The notes under the pieces: model-generated | Databases searched by the model: none | What the model was told of the DNA's origin: nothing | What the model saw: the letters and a program-made list of their open reading frames with translations, nothing else | Part shown: in pieces, positions 44,597 to 53,774 of the stretch | Position numbering within the stretch: the first letter of the stretch is position 1 | Layout: the number at the start of each line of letters is the position of its first letter | NCBI RefSeq assembly: GCF_018294505.1 | Contig: NC_057804.1 | Span: 250,830,219-250,894,218, forward strand | Length of the DNA stretch: 64,000 nt | Direction of reading: 5' to 3' | DNA from: Triticum aestivum | Lineage: Eukaryota > Streptophyta > Magnoliopsida > Poales > Poaceae | Program-made: the position numbers and the translations under genes

Positions 44597-45340
44597 TTGG
44601 ACAAACAAGAACAAGAACAATTTATTATCAAGATATCTGCTTTGCAAATCTACGACGAGATCGTCAAGGATCTTCTACGGCCTGATTCTGGCCCCCTTCG
44701 CTTGTTAGATAATCCTGAGGTTTGCAACAGAAAGGAACCATCGTGGACAAGTTGGATGAAGGAATCGCCAAGGACAGCCAGTATCTAAGGCATCTAATAG
44801 CCATTTGTGAAGGCACTGCTACATATGCATGTATGTATATATATCCTACCATATGAGAAAGAAGAAGGTGGTGCAGTGATAGTTACCTAATGACCTTCCA
44901 AGTAACTGCAGAACAAAGACATCTTGGTGAAACTGCACTAAGTGACACAAGTACACGTTCCCACCAAATCATTAGGCTGGTATGTATAACAAGAACCAAT
45001 CCAGCTTTAGATTCAATCTTTGTGAGGAAAGCGTACATAGAAGATGATTAACCTTTCTTTTGAAGTTTATATCTATATCCAGACTGTGGAGAGTATGCTC
45101 CATGAAGCGCCAGGTCGTGTTATATCTTTTATTACTAACTTGGTAAGCCTTTTGGAGCATGGTATGCTGATTATGCATGGTTGATCTGTACGAATTAACT
45201 TTTGTTTTTGCAGAATTTCGTTGACCTTGCTTGAAGCGAGCGTGCTGCACAAACACATGCTGTTAGTGCAAGGTTGAAAGAAGGCGCCATATTAATCGCA
45301 GCTTGTTGACTTTGACTACTTTCATCAGAAAGGTAAGGTT
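44597..45340 (+). pseudogene. Kinesin motor-domain gene fragment (plant kinesin-7/NACK-like)
   Basis: Consecutive exon-like pieces match the kinesin motor core: FIIKISALQIYDEIVKDLL and GPLRLLDNPE (44627-44720), GTIVDKLDEGIAKDSQYLRH (44732-44815), EQRHLGETALSDTSTRSHQI (44910-44975, containing switch I SSRSH as STRSH), ESMLHEAPGRVISFITNL (45084-45145), and NFVDLA.SERAAQTHAVSAR (45219-45280, containing switch II DLAGSE with Gly replaced by a stop). Introns with GT..AG borders (donor GTATGT after 44976, GTAAGC after 45145, acceptors CTGCAG and TTGCAG) are retained, so this is a genomic capture, not a retrocopy. The P-loop exon is absent. A frameshift lies near 45285. Confidence 0.82.
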
Positions 45341-46270
45341 TAGATTTATTCTCAAAAACAAAATTTCCACTTGTACATCACAAGATTGGATAGCGCTCTC
45401 AGCAAGTTAATGGGCACTTGCCTCCTAATGAATTTCACATGAGAGTGCACAGCAGAAGTTCTCATGAACTGCATGATGAACATATTCTTGATAAGCTACT
45501 CTTTCAAGTGAAAAGCTAAGGTTTCGTACTTCTAATTATTATACAATCTAAATTGTTGAAGTATAGGATGAAAATATTCTTGCTAAGCAGATTTTGTTGT
45601 TGTTGCACTAGTAGCTACATCTTTTCAAATGCATAAAATTGCTGAAATGTCGTTCGCATTATGTGAGTCATTCATATTGGTTTCTTGATTTTAGTAGCAA
45701 AATCTGATGATAACACGTTTAAACTTGCATTGCAGCTCAGAGAAGATAAGTTTCAAATCATAGGATCCTCTGATGACATTTCTGCCATACAAGCAATAAG
45801 CTTTGAAGTCCGTAATGTCAACTATTGAGTAGCAACTAGGAAGAATTAAGTGGCAATGAACCTCTCTGATAATGAAAAATTATTATCTGTAACCTTTCCT
45901 ATGTTGATTACTTGTTCACTCTTTGTGGTTTAAGGCTCTTATATTAGTGTTGGGCCGGTACTGGCAGCGCACCTATGCTATTAGTTTGATTGGCTGATGA
46001 TTTTTTTCAGGCTTATTTCGAAGTTGAATATATTTCCTTGAACGAGCATCTTGAGTTCTTGACATGGCTTGTGAGGCAGCTAATTTTTTTATATTGATCT
46101 ATACCCTCCTTCAGAATATAAGATGATATCACATATATTATGATGAATAGACATTGAATTGTTTTTTCAATTGCAGTGGCTATTGTTTACCTTCCCTGCG
46201 GAAGAAGAATCATATGCTTCAGCAAGCCAGACTTTATTGTAGATCAGTTCATCTTGCCAATGTTTCTATC
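45341..46270 (+). other. Unidentified exon-like pieces downstream of the kinesin fragment
   Basis: AT-rich intron-like sequence with short possible exons such as LREDKFQIIGSSDDISAIQ (45737-45795, after a TTGCAG acceptor) and AYFEVEYISLNEHLEFLTWL (46012-46072, after a TTTCAG acceptor). They may be later exons of the same captured gene or of another gene. Identity not recognised. Confidence 0.35.
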
Positions 46271-46275
46271 ATATA

Positions 46276-46436
46276 CTCCCTCCGTTCCTAAATATAAGTC
46301 TTTTTAGATATTTAAAATGGACTATAACAAACGGATGTATGTAGACATATTTTAGAGTGTAGATTCACTTATTTCGCTCCATATGTAGTCACTTGTTGGA
46401 ATCTCTAAAAAGACTTATATTTAGGAATGGAGGGAG
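46276..46436. mobile_element. Stowaway MITE (Tc1/mariner type), 161 bp
   Basis: Terminal inverted repeats CTCCCTCCGTTCCTAAATAT and its complement, flanked by TA on both sides. The arms continue AAGTCTTTTTAGA / TCTAAAAAGACTT. This is a classic Triticeae Stowaway; by memory it resembles the Athos family. Confidence 0.93.
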
Positions 46437-47263
46437 TATATTTATATGCTCCAGTTCTTCAAGACTTGCATTGATTTCTTCTCCAGAAATTTGTGTGCTC
46501 TTGCTCCTGCATGAAGGATTGATGGATTTTGCTGCTCTTGGCTTGATAAAATTTAGCATTTCTAGGTTTTCTGTTTAGTTTTTCATGATACAGTCTCACT
46601 ATGTAATTGGTAATTAGAATTTAGAATCATATTCAGTCTATACATATTTAAGGAGATATCCAGTTCCATGAATGGCGTAGAATTTTCGGTCAACCACAAG
46701 GATTTCTCAAAAATGTGATGTTCAAATTTGAAGAGTTAAATTCTTTGCAAGAGCAGAAGGTGCTAGCCTCGGAAGAGGATATAATGTGATAAATTTGTGT
46801 TAACATTTTTTGCAGCTTCACTTCCCATTAGTGTGCAATTATTGCTTTTTTCATGTGGCTATATATTTACGATAATTTCTATCATTCTATTGTACAAATT
46901 TACGGGCATGGCAAATTAACTTGTATCATGTACTCATATATATACTAATGAACATTCTATACCTTCAGTTTTTCTTCCTTTTAGATCTCTTTGTGGCCAC
47001 TAGTGGTGCTATCATATCATTTTTTTCAGTATTATACTTGATGCATTTTATTTTTGTCATTGGAAATGCATGTGTTGTGTTTTTCTTTTATTTTTTTATT
47101 TTCCCTGGCAATAAGCATTCACTGAGTGTGAAGTTCTCCTCAACTCATAGCTTTGTTTATGCAAAATTAACTGCTGTAATTCATGTGAAATATAGTTATA
47201 CCAATATGATTATTTTATTATACAAATTGACGGGCGCAGCAACGCGCACCATTGATGATCTAG
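46437..47263. other. Right part of the Helitron-like insertion
   Basis: AT-rich, no coding frame of note. TTGTACAAATTTACGGGCAT near 46888 resembles TTATACAAATTGACGGGCGC at the element's 3' end (47217), about 329 bp downstream. This may be a decayed duplicate terminus. Confidence 0.4.
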
Positions 47264-47976
47264 TAATTTCATAAGTTCATCCATCTTTCCACTCAAAACA
47301 TTAATTTCTTCAATCGCATGCACTTTTTTACTAGTAGAAAATCTTTCAGTGTGCCATTGAGAGTAATTAACCATAATATTATCCAGGAGTTTAGTAGCTT
47401 CTCCTAAGGTGATTTCCATGAAATGACTCCCCGCGGCCGAATCTTAAAGATTTATAGAAGCAAAATTCAATCCGGCATAAATTTTTTGTATAATCATCCA
47501 CAAATTTAAACCATGAGTAGGGAATTTCGTATCATCAGTTTCATCCTCTCCCAAGATTGTGCAACATGCTCATGATCAAGTTACTTCAAATTTTTAATCT
47601 CGTTCCAAAGTTTAGGAAAATATTTAGAAATAAAAGCATCTTTACACTTATTCCATGAATCAATACTATTTTTAGGCAATGATGAAAACCAAGTTTTAGC
47701 ACAATCTCGTAGTGAGAACGGAAATAGCTTCAATTTAACAATATCATTATTCACATCTTTTTTCTTTTGCATATCACACAAATCAATGAAATTTTTTAGA
47801 TGGAATGCGGCATCTTCACTAGGAAGGCCAGATAATTGATCCTTCATAACAAGATTCAGCAAAGCGGCACTAATTTCACAAGATTCCGCACTAGTGGCGG
47901 GAGCAATCGGAGTACTAATAAAATCATTATTATTAGTATTGGAAAAGTCACACAATTTGGTATTCTCTTGAGTCAT
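47264..47976 (-). pseudogene. X gag N-terminal part
   Basis: From the ATG at 47976 (MTQENTKLCDFSNTNNNDFI) the frame has LLNLVMKDQLSGLPSEDAAF, LKNFIDLCDMQKKKDVNNDI and LFPFSLRDCAKTWFSSLPKN, the retrotransposon gag core, and stops near 47581. A further piece, GEATKLLDNIMVNYSQWHTE to KMDELMKLL (47405-47264), is in another frame and continues beyond the Helitron-like insertion at 43340. Confidence 0.82.
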
Positions 47977-48180
47977 TGTGACAAAGCAAGCAATCTAACA
48001 CACGAGCAAACAAAAGGCAAACAAAAAGACGAACGGAAGAAGGGCGAAGAAAAGGGCGAATCTTTTCGGAAATCATTTGAAAGTGGGGAGAGGAAAACGA
48101 GAGGCAAATGGAAAATAATGTAATGCATGAGATGAGAGTTTTATGATGGGTACTTGGTATGTCTTGACTTGGCGTAGATC

Positions 48181-48198
48181 TCACCGGCAACGGCGCCA
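48181..48198 (-). other. X primer-binding site
   Basis: TGGCGCCGTTGCCGGTGA on the minus strand, one mismatch to the tRNA-Asp complement, 11 bases from the LTR border at 48210. Confidence 0.85.
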
Positions 48199-48209
48199 GA
48201 AATTCTTCC

Positions 48210-48648
48210 TGCTACTTCTTGAGCTTGCGTTGGTTTTTCCCCTGAAGAGGAAAGGGTGATGCAGCAACGTAGAGATAAGTATTTCCCTCAGTTAGAGAAC
48301 AAAGGTATCAATCCAGAAGAAGACAACGCACAAATCACCAATACGTGCACAAACAATCAAACAACTTGCACCCAACGCGATAAAGGGGTTGTCAATCCCT
48401 TCACGGTCACTTGCAAAAGTGAGATCTGATAGAGATAGATCAAACTAAACAAAAGATAAAGTAAATATTTTTTGGATTTTTCGGTTTATAGATCTAAAAG
48501 TAAAAGATTGCAAATAGTAGATCGGAAACTTATATGATTGAAGATAGACCCGGGGGCCATAGGTTTCACTAGAGGCTTCTCTCAAGATAGCAAATAATAC
48601 GGTGGGTGAACAAATTACTATCGAGCAATTGATAGAAAAGCGCAAATA
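48210..48648 (-). repeat. X 5' LTR, only its 3' third remains
   Basis: Left border TGCTACTTCTTGAGCTTGCG (minus sense ends ..GTAGCA). It is collinear with the other LTRs up to GATAGAAAAGCGCAAATAAT and then passes into an LTR of opposite orientation at about 48648. Confidence 0.85.
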
Positions 48649-49489
48649 ATATTTGAATCTCTAAATTATTTTATGTGTGATTAAGTTATCTTTGCAAGTC
48701 TCTTCGAATTATCAGTTTTTTGGCCTACTAGATTGATCTTTCTTGCAATGGGAGAAGTGCTTAGCTTTGGGTTCAATCTTGCGTTGTCCTTTCCCAGTGA
48801 CAGCAGGGGCAGCAAGGCACGTATTGTATTGTTGCCATCGAGGATAAAAAAATGGGGTTTATATCATATTGCATGAGTTTATCCCTCTACATCATGTCAT
48901 TTTTCTTAATGCGTTACTCTATTCTTTATGAACTTAACACTCTAGATGCATGCTGGATAGAGGTCGATGTGTGGAGTAATAGTAGTAGATGCAGGCAGGA
49001 GTCAGTCTACTTGCCACGAACGTGATGCCTATATACATGATCATGCCTAGATAATCTCATAATTATTCACTTTTCTATCAATTGCTCGACAGTAATTTGT
49101 TCACCCACCGTAATACATATGCTATCTTGAGAGAAGCCACTAGTGAAACCTATGGTCCCTGGGTCTATCTTTTATCATATAAGCTTTCAATCTACTTTTA
49201 TTTGCATATTTTACTTTTCCAATCTATATCATAAAAATATCAAAAATATTTATCTTATCATATATCTCTATCAGATCTCACTTTCGCAAGTGGCCGTGAA
49301 GGGATTGAAAACCCCTTTATTGCGTTGGTTGCGAGGTTCTTGATTGTTTGTGTAGGTGCATGGGACTTTTGAGGAGCCTCTTACTGGATTGATACCTTGG
49401 TTCTCAAAAACTGAAGGAAATACTTACGCTACTTTGCTGCATCACCCTTTCCTCTTCAAGGAAAACCAACGCAAGCTCAAGACGTAGCA
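48649..49489 (+). repeat. S 5' LTR, 5' part missing
   Basis: Begins abruptly at ATTTGAATCTC, a position internal to related LTRs. It ends AAGACGTAGCA at 49489, as in T. The last ~440 bp form an inverted repeat with the X LTR piece at 48210-48648. Confidence 0.85.
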
Positions 49490-49500
49490 AGAAGGATTTC

Positions 49501-49518
49501 TGTCGCCGTTGTCGGGGA
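49501..49518 (+). other. S primer-binding site
   Basis: TGTCGCCGTTGTCGGGGA lies 11 bases after the LTR, with two mismatches to the tRNA-Asp complement. Confidence 0.8.
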
Positions 49519-49699
49519 GGTCTTCGCTCAAGTCAAGACATACCAAGTACCCATCACAAACTCATCTCCCTCGCATTACATTATTTGCCATTTGCCTCTC
49601 GTTTTCCTCTGCCCCACTTCACCCTGATCGTTTTATTTGCCCTCTCTTTCCCAATCTCCTATCTCTTTTGCTTGTCTTCTTATGTGCCTGTTTGCTCTT

Positions 49700-50870
49700 A
49701 TGGCTTTGCCGCCTAAGAACTCCGACCTTCATCTTAGAAGGTTGGAAGAGATTTAATTGAACGTTAGAAGTTTTATGACTTTACAATTTCAGCATAATAA
49801 TTTCTTTAGAAAAGAGCTTAAAGAACAAAAAAGCTTTATGGAGTATATGAACAAAGAGCTTCATGACATGTCCAAGGAATTTTATGGTTTGAATTCTCAA
49901 ATTACTCGTCTTGAAAAATCAATAGCCCAAATTTCTGATAAGCAAGCTACCTTGGTCAATAATATGGCTGCCAAACCAGAAGAGTTAGGAGAAAATAATG
50001 ATGAAGATCTAAAAGTTATTGATGTGTCCCCTTTTAAAACTTTGTTTTGCAATATGAATCTTAATAATGATGGGACTGGAGATGAGTCAACTTTAGTTAA
50101 AAGGCGTCCCAATGATTCGGAGTTTTTAGATCTTGGTGCTAAATTTGGTAAAAGTGGGATTGGAGAGGTCAAGACTTTAAATAGCATTGAACCCACTATC
50201 TTGGATTTCAAGGAATTTAATTATGATAATTGTTCTTTAGTAGATTGTATTTCCTTGTTGCAATCCGTGTTGAATTCTCCTCATGCTTATAGTCAAAATA
50301 AAGTTTTTACCAAACATATTGTTGATGCCTTGATGCAATCTTATGATGAAAAACTTAATTTGGAAGTTTCTATACCTAGAAAACTTTATGATGAGTGGGA
50401 ACCTACTATAAAAATTAAAATTAAAGATCATGAGTGCTATGCTTTGTGTGATTTAGGTGCTAGTGTTTCCACGATTCCGAAAACTTTATGTGATATTCTA
50501 GGTTTCCATAATTTTGATGATTTCTCTTTAAATTTGCACTTTGCGGATTCCACCATTAAAAAACCTATGGGAAGGATCAATGATGTTTTTATTGTTGCAA
50601 ATAGGAACTTTGTGCCCGTAGATTTTATCGTTCTTGACATAGATTGCAATCTTTCTTGTCCTATTATTCTTGGTAGACCTTTCCTTAGAACGATTGGTGC
50701 AATTATTGATATGAAGGGAATATTAGATTCCAATTTCCACTAAGGAAAGGCATGGAGCACTTTCCAAGAAAGAAAGTCAAATTACATTATGAATCTATCA
50801 TGCGAGCTACTTATGAATTGAATGCCAAAGATGGACTACTTAGATCTATCCTCGATTTTATGCCTAGCTA
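49700..50870 (+). pseudogene. S gag-protease, nearly intact
   Basis: The family start MALPPKNSDLHLRRLEEI lies at 49700 and is stopped by TAA at 49754. Translation is open again from 49757 for 328 codons. It includes a coiled coil (FRKELKEQKSFMEYMNKELH), DFSLNLHFADSTIKKPMGRI, the intact protease motif CDLGASVSTIPKTLCDILGF and LDIDCNLSCPIILGRPFLRT. A small deletion near 50718 shifts the frame, after which FQFPLRKGMEHFPRKK-like sequence and NAKDG continue to about 50870. Of the gag-pro copies in this window it is the least damaged apart from the C-terminal part of Y. Confidence 0.85.
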
Positions 50871-51585
50871 GGGGCATTAAACGATAGCGCTAGTTGGAGG
50901 CAACCCAATTTTATCTTTGTTTTCTTTGTTTTGATTCTGTTTAGTAATAAATATTTCATCTACCTTCTGTTTAGATGTGTTTTTATGTTTTAATTTGTGT
51001 TTTTGCCAAGTAGAACCTATAGCATAACCTATGGAGATAGTTAATTTGATTCTGCTGAAAAACAGAAACTTTGCACGCACGAAAATAATTCTAGTAATTC
51101 ACAGAAACATGATTTTGCGTTGATTCTTTTTTCTGTAAACCAATAAAAAAATTGCCCAGGACTTCCTATTTTGGTAGGATTTTTAGAGTTCCATAAGTAT
51201 TCGAGAGTTATAGATTTCTACAAACTGTTCTGTTTTTGACAGATTCTGTTTTTCGTGTGTTGTTTGCTTATTTTGATGCATCTATGGCTAGTATGTAGGG
51301 GTATGAACCATAGAGAAATTGGAATACAGTAGGTTTAACACCAATATAAATAAAGAATGAGTTCATTACAGTACCTTATGTGGTGGTTTTTCTTTCTTAC
51401 ACTAACGGAGCTTATGAGATTTCCTGTTGAGCTCTGTGTTGTGAAGTTTTCAAGTTTTGGGTAAAGATTTGATGGACTATGGAATAAGGAGTGGCAAGAG
51501 CCTAAGCTTGGGGATGCCCATGACACCCTAAGATATTCAAGGATAACCAAAAACCTAAGCTTGAGGATGCCCCGGAAGGCATCCT
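50871..51585 (+). other. S internal non-coding region
   Basis: No coding frame. Two AAGCTTGGGGATGCC-type modules lie near 51506 and 51559. It is cut off before the polypurine tract and 3' LTR. Confidence 0.6.
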
Positions 51586-51854
51586 GTAAGAACCGTCAAA
51601 ATTAGATAACGATAATTTCAACGGCGTTGCCCAAACATTAATTAAAATAATGGAAACACTTGACATTTAATTTTTATTATAGCAAATAATATTTGACCAT
51701 GCACAACAAAATATTTTCCAAACCTTCATATGTTCTACAAATTTATAATCAGATCTTGGTCTCATTTTTTTCACATAAAGTAAATGCCAACTAATGGCCA
51801 GCCAAGCAAATTACACTTGTCCCTAGTACCGCCTACAAGAGACACAAATGGAGG

Positions 51855-51937
51855 CATGCATGCAAGCCTAACCACGCATGCATGCAAGATGTAATGCCTC
51901 TCCAAACCAACATAGCTACTAACCCCACTATAAATAG
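51855..51937 (+). promoter_or_regulatory. Candidate promoter: two RY motifs plus TATA box
   Basis: CATGCATGC at 51855 and again at 51877, and CTATAAATAG at 51928-51937, about 45 bp after the second. A CA-rich likely leader (CCTCACACACACACATACAC) starts near 51968. RY motifs are recognised by B3 factors in seed promoters, and the CATGC core also by the iron-response factor IDEF1 in grasses (established knowledge). The transcript downstream is unknown: a possible donor CAG-GTACTA occurs at about 52076. Confidence 0.45.
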
Positions 51938-52768
51938 GAGCCGTTCCTTTCACTGTGGTCCATTCCACCTCACACACACACATACACTGGAGTATCCCCA
52001 CCACTTGCCTTTTCACCTTCTGCCACACTGCTATCCTTCACTGCGGTGAAGCCCTTTGGGTTGCATGCGTCACCAGGTACTAATCAAGTACCTTGTTGCG
52101 TTACCCTTTTTGCTTGAATTCTTATCTATCTTCACCTTGGTTTGAATCAGTCCATGAGCATCTATTCACCTTGATCTATTTACCTTGCTGTAAAAAGAAC
52201 AAAATGTTGGTGTAAACACCCAAGTTAATCAAAACTAATTAGATCAATTGCAAAAGCTTGTAAAAGTTTCTGTGAATGACATCTACGGCTGGTACTAGAT
52301 CTAACATGCCAAGAATCAAATCCTAAGTACTAGTAACTTGCTAAGACATGTATGTGTGTATCCAAAAGATCAATCTTCCTGTGTATACTACCTTGTTCTA
52401 ATTATTAATCCCCGCCAATCTGTAGCAAACATTGAGTGATTGATGTTTATAATCTACTCACAAGTAATTAATTTTGGAGTTTCACTGCCACTATTTGCTT
52501 CTATATGGTGTTCAAGGATGAGTAGCACTAGTTAGGAACAACATTTAGATCTAATCAGTAGCAATACCATGACCGTGCCATTGATTAAATCTTGATTAAT
52601 TTCGTGGCCTTGAGATAAACAAAGAGAAAGAAGGCAATATGGCTGAGTGGGCAGTAGTAGGGCCTGAGATAAAATGAACAATATATGCACACCCACGTTG
52701 ACATCTAGCAAGCACTTGATGTGAAATTTGGAACACTTGATGGAGAAGGAATCGGAATTAGTACTTAC

Positions 52769-53113
52769 CAGTAGTAGCAGCAGGATGTGGCTAGTCCACA
52801 CCGTTAGCAGCAGAGCCATGCGAGCGAGCAGCGCCGGTGAAGCCGCACACGCCCGACGCCCGTGGCTGCATGCCTCGTGCGTGTGGCTGTGCTGGGGGAG
52901 GATGTAGGCATGGAGACGTCGTTGCCCTGCAGCCGGTGGCAAGCCCACCGGACCTGAATCAGGCGGCGCTAGGATTGAGTGGTGGCGACGTTTTTGACGG
53001 CGGCGGATAAAATAAATAGGAGGAAATGGTAGAGGGAGACGAGGAGAATCTGTAGGTGTCCACCGTGTTGCCGGAGATGCCCGGATGGGGCAGATCAAGG
53101 CGGCGGCGGCCAT
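52769..53113 (-). CDS. Candidate first coding exon of an unrecognised gene
   Basis: The minus-strand ATG at 53113 (MAAAALICPIRASPATRWTP) opens 115 codons ending exactly at CTACTG-GTAAGTAC, a consensus 5' splice site at 52768. A pyrimidine-rich leader precedes it. The protein is Pro/Arg/His-rich and ends in a hydrophobic stretch (MALLLTVWTSHILLLLL) that could be a signal peptide if translation began at that internal ATG instead. No family is recognised and no second exon was found in the 1.2 kb to the left. The exon lies about 100 bp from the Harbinger insertion, so its promoter would have been separated (continuing at 62685). Confidence 0.35.
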
Positions 53114-53213
53114 GCTCTGTTCTTGGGGAGAGAGAGAGAGAGGTGGGTGGCTGGTTCTGTTCTTGGGATAGCAGAGAAGACGAGGAGAGAAACGGGCTGG
53201 GTTCAACGAGTAA

Positions 53214-53239
53214 GAGCATCTCCAGCCGCCCCCAACAGG
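53214..53239 (+). repeat. Harbinger left terminal inverted repeat
   Basis: GAGCATCTCCAGCCGCCCCC at the outer edge; matches the right end with a few substitutions. Confidence 0.9.
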
Positions 53240-53679
53240 CCCCCAAGTGACTTTTCCAGTGCCGGCGCCAAAAAAACGCCCAGTCTCGCCCCTAGGACGA
53301 CGAAAAGTGCCGGTTCAGCCCTTTTTTCCGCCTGGCGGCCTCAGGACATACCCGACGCACTGGGGGCGATCGGGGGCTCCGGCGCAAGAGAAAAGCGCGG
53401 GTGGCCCACGTCGTCTGGTGAAAAGTCAAGATTTTCTTCCCCCCCTCGCCTCCCACCCCCCGCGCCCTCGGCCGCCACTAGCTATATCCCGGCGCCGCCC
53501 TGCCGCCCTTCACCACTAGAGAGCCATTCCCCACCGAAAAATAGCAGAGGTTCACCGCGACAGCCCCTTCGATAGCAGTTGGGCGCTTCTGGCCGCCGTT
53601 TTCGGCCGCGGAGGGGCAGTTTAGCGGCGGGTGCACGCCCACCGGGCGCAAGGTGTTTGGCGATTTGCCTGCCTCGGCG

Positions 53680-53774
53680 ATGGACTCGGATGACGAGGAA
53701 GCACTCTCCACGCTGCTAGAGGAGGAAGCCGAGGCCGACATCCAGGAAGAAGAGCATCTCATGGTGCTCGCCGC
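53680..53774 (+). pseudogene. Harbinger transposase, N-terminal piece
   Basis: ATG at 53680 gives MDSDDEEALSTLLEEEAEAD and then EEHLMVLAA, where T has inserted. The acidic N-terminus is usual for grass Harbinger transposases. The frame resumes at 61113 with no shift. Confidence 0.85.

Larger units (their letters stand above)
43341..47263 (+). mobile_element. Helitron-like insertion carrying kinesin gene fragments
   Basis: The right end has CGGGCGCAGCAACGCGCACC (a GC hairpin), then ATTGATGATCTAG, with host T following at 47264. A hairpin followed by CTRR (here CTAG) and a host T is the hallmark of a Helitron 3' end. The left end is not typical: a TC dinucleotide after A occurs at about 43380 (GCATCTAATCCC), but similarity to X gag ends nearer 43345, so the 5' border is uncertain. 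No Rep/helicase ORF is present. It contains plus-strand kinesin exons, other gene-like pieces and a MITE. Confidence 0.6.
38501..48648 (-). mobile_element. Element X: Athila-like gag-pro LTR retrotransposon, split by a Helitron-like insertion
   Basis: Minus-strand order: truncated LTR (48648-48210), tRNA-Asp primer site, gag N-terminal part (47976-47264), foreign insertion (47263-43341), gag C-terminal part and protease (43340-42015), non-coding region, then the other LTR (39956-38501). Reading across the insertion, KMDELMKLL continues into ASKSADPNDMPLSTL. No RT or integrase is present. Both LTRs are incomplete: the left one lacks its last ~100 bp at the Y junction, the right one lacks its 5' two-thirds at the S junction. 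Confidence 0.85.
48649..51585 (+). mobile_element. Element S: Athila-like gag-pro LTR retrotransposon, truncated at both ends
   Basis: A partial LTR (48649-49489), primer site (49501), gag-pro (49699-50870) and non-coding internal region (to 51585) run on the plus strand. The 5' third of the LTR is missing at the X junction. At 51585/51586 the typical module GATGCCCCGGAAGGCATCC is cut by TGTAAGAACCG, the start of segment R. Confidence 0.85.
51586..53213. other. Segment R, left part: possible low-copy or gene-bearing DNA
   Basis: Starts TGTAAGAACCGTC at 51586 directly after truncated S sequence and runs to the Harbinger target site TAA (53211-53213). It differs from every other segment: no gypsy module is present. 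It has a plus-strand TATA box with two CATGCATG motifs and a minus-strand open frame with a canonical splice donor. The TG start could mean an LTR-type element, but no matching end is seen. It continues at 62685. Confidence 0.45.

Noticed and set aside
46110..46165. Possible second MITE (CCCTCCTTCAGAATATAAGATG)
   Set aside because: Only one end resembles a Stowaway terminus; no matching inverted end or TA flank.
49509..49760. 83-codon frame before S gag with a hydrophobic stretch
   Set aside because: It overlaps the primer-site leader in a different frame from gag and its counterparts in T and X are not conserved as protein.
52065..52145. 26-codon hydrophobic small ORF in R
   Set aside because: Not listed as a gene: too short, overlapped by a possible splice donor, and no conservation can be judged here. 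Mentioned only within a finding.
53123..53575. Open frames spanning the left Harbinger end
   Set aside because: They cross the transposon terminus and target site, so cannot represent one gene.
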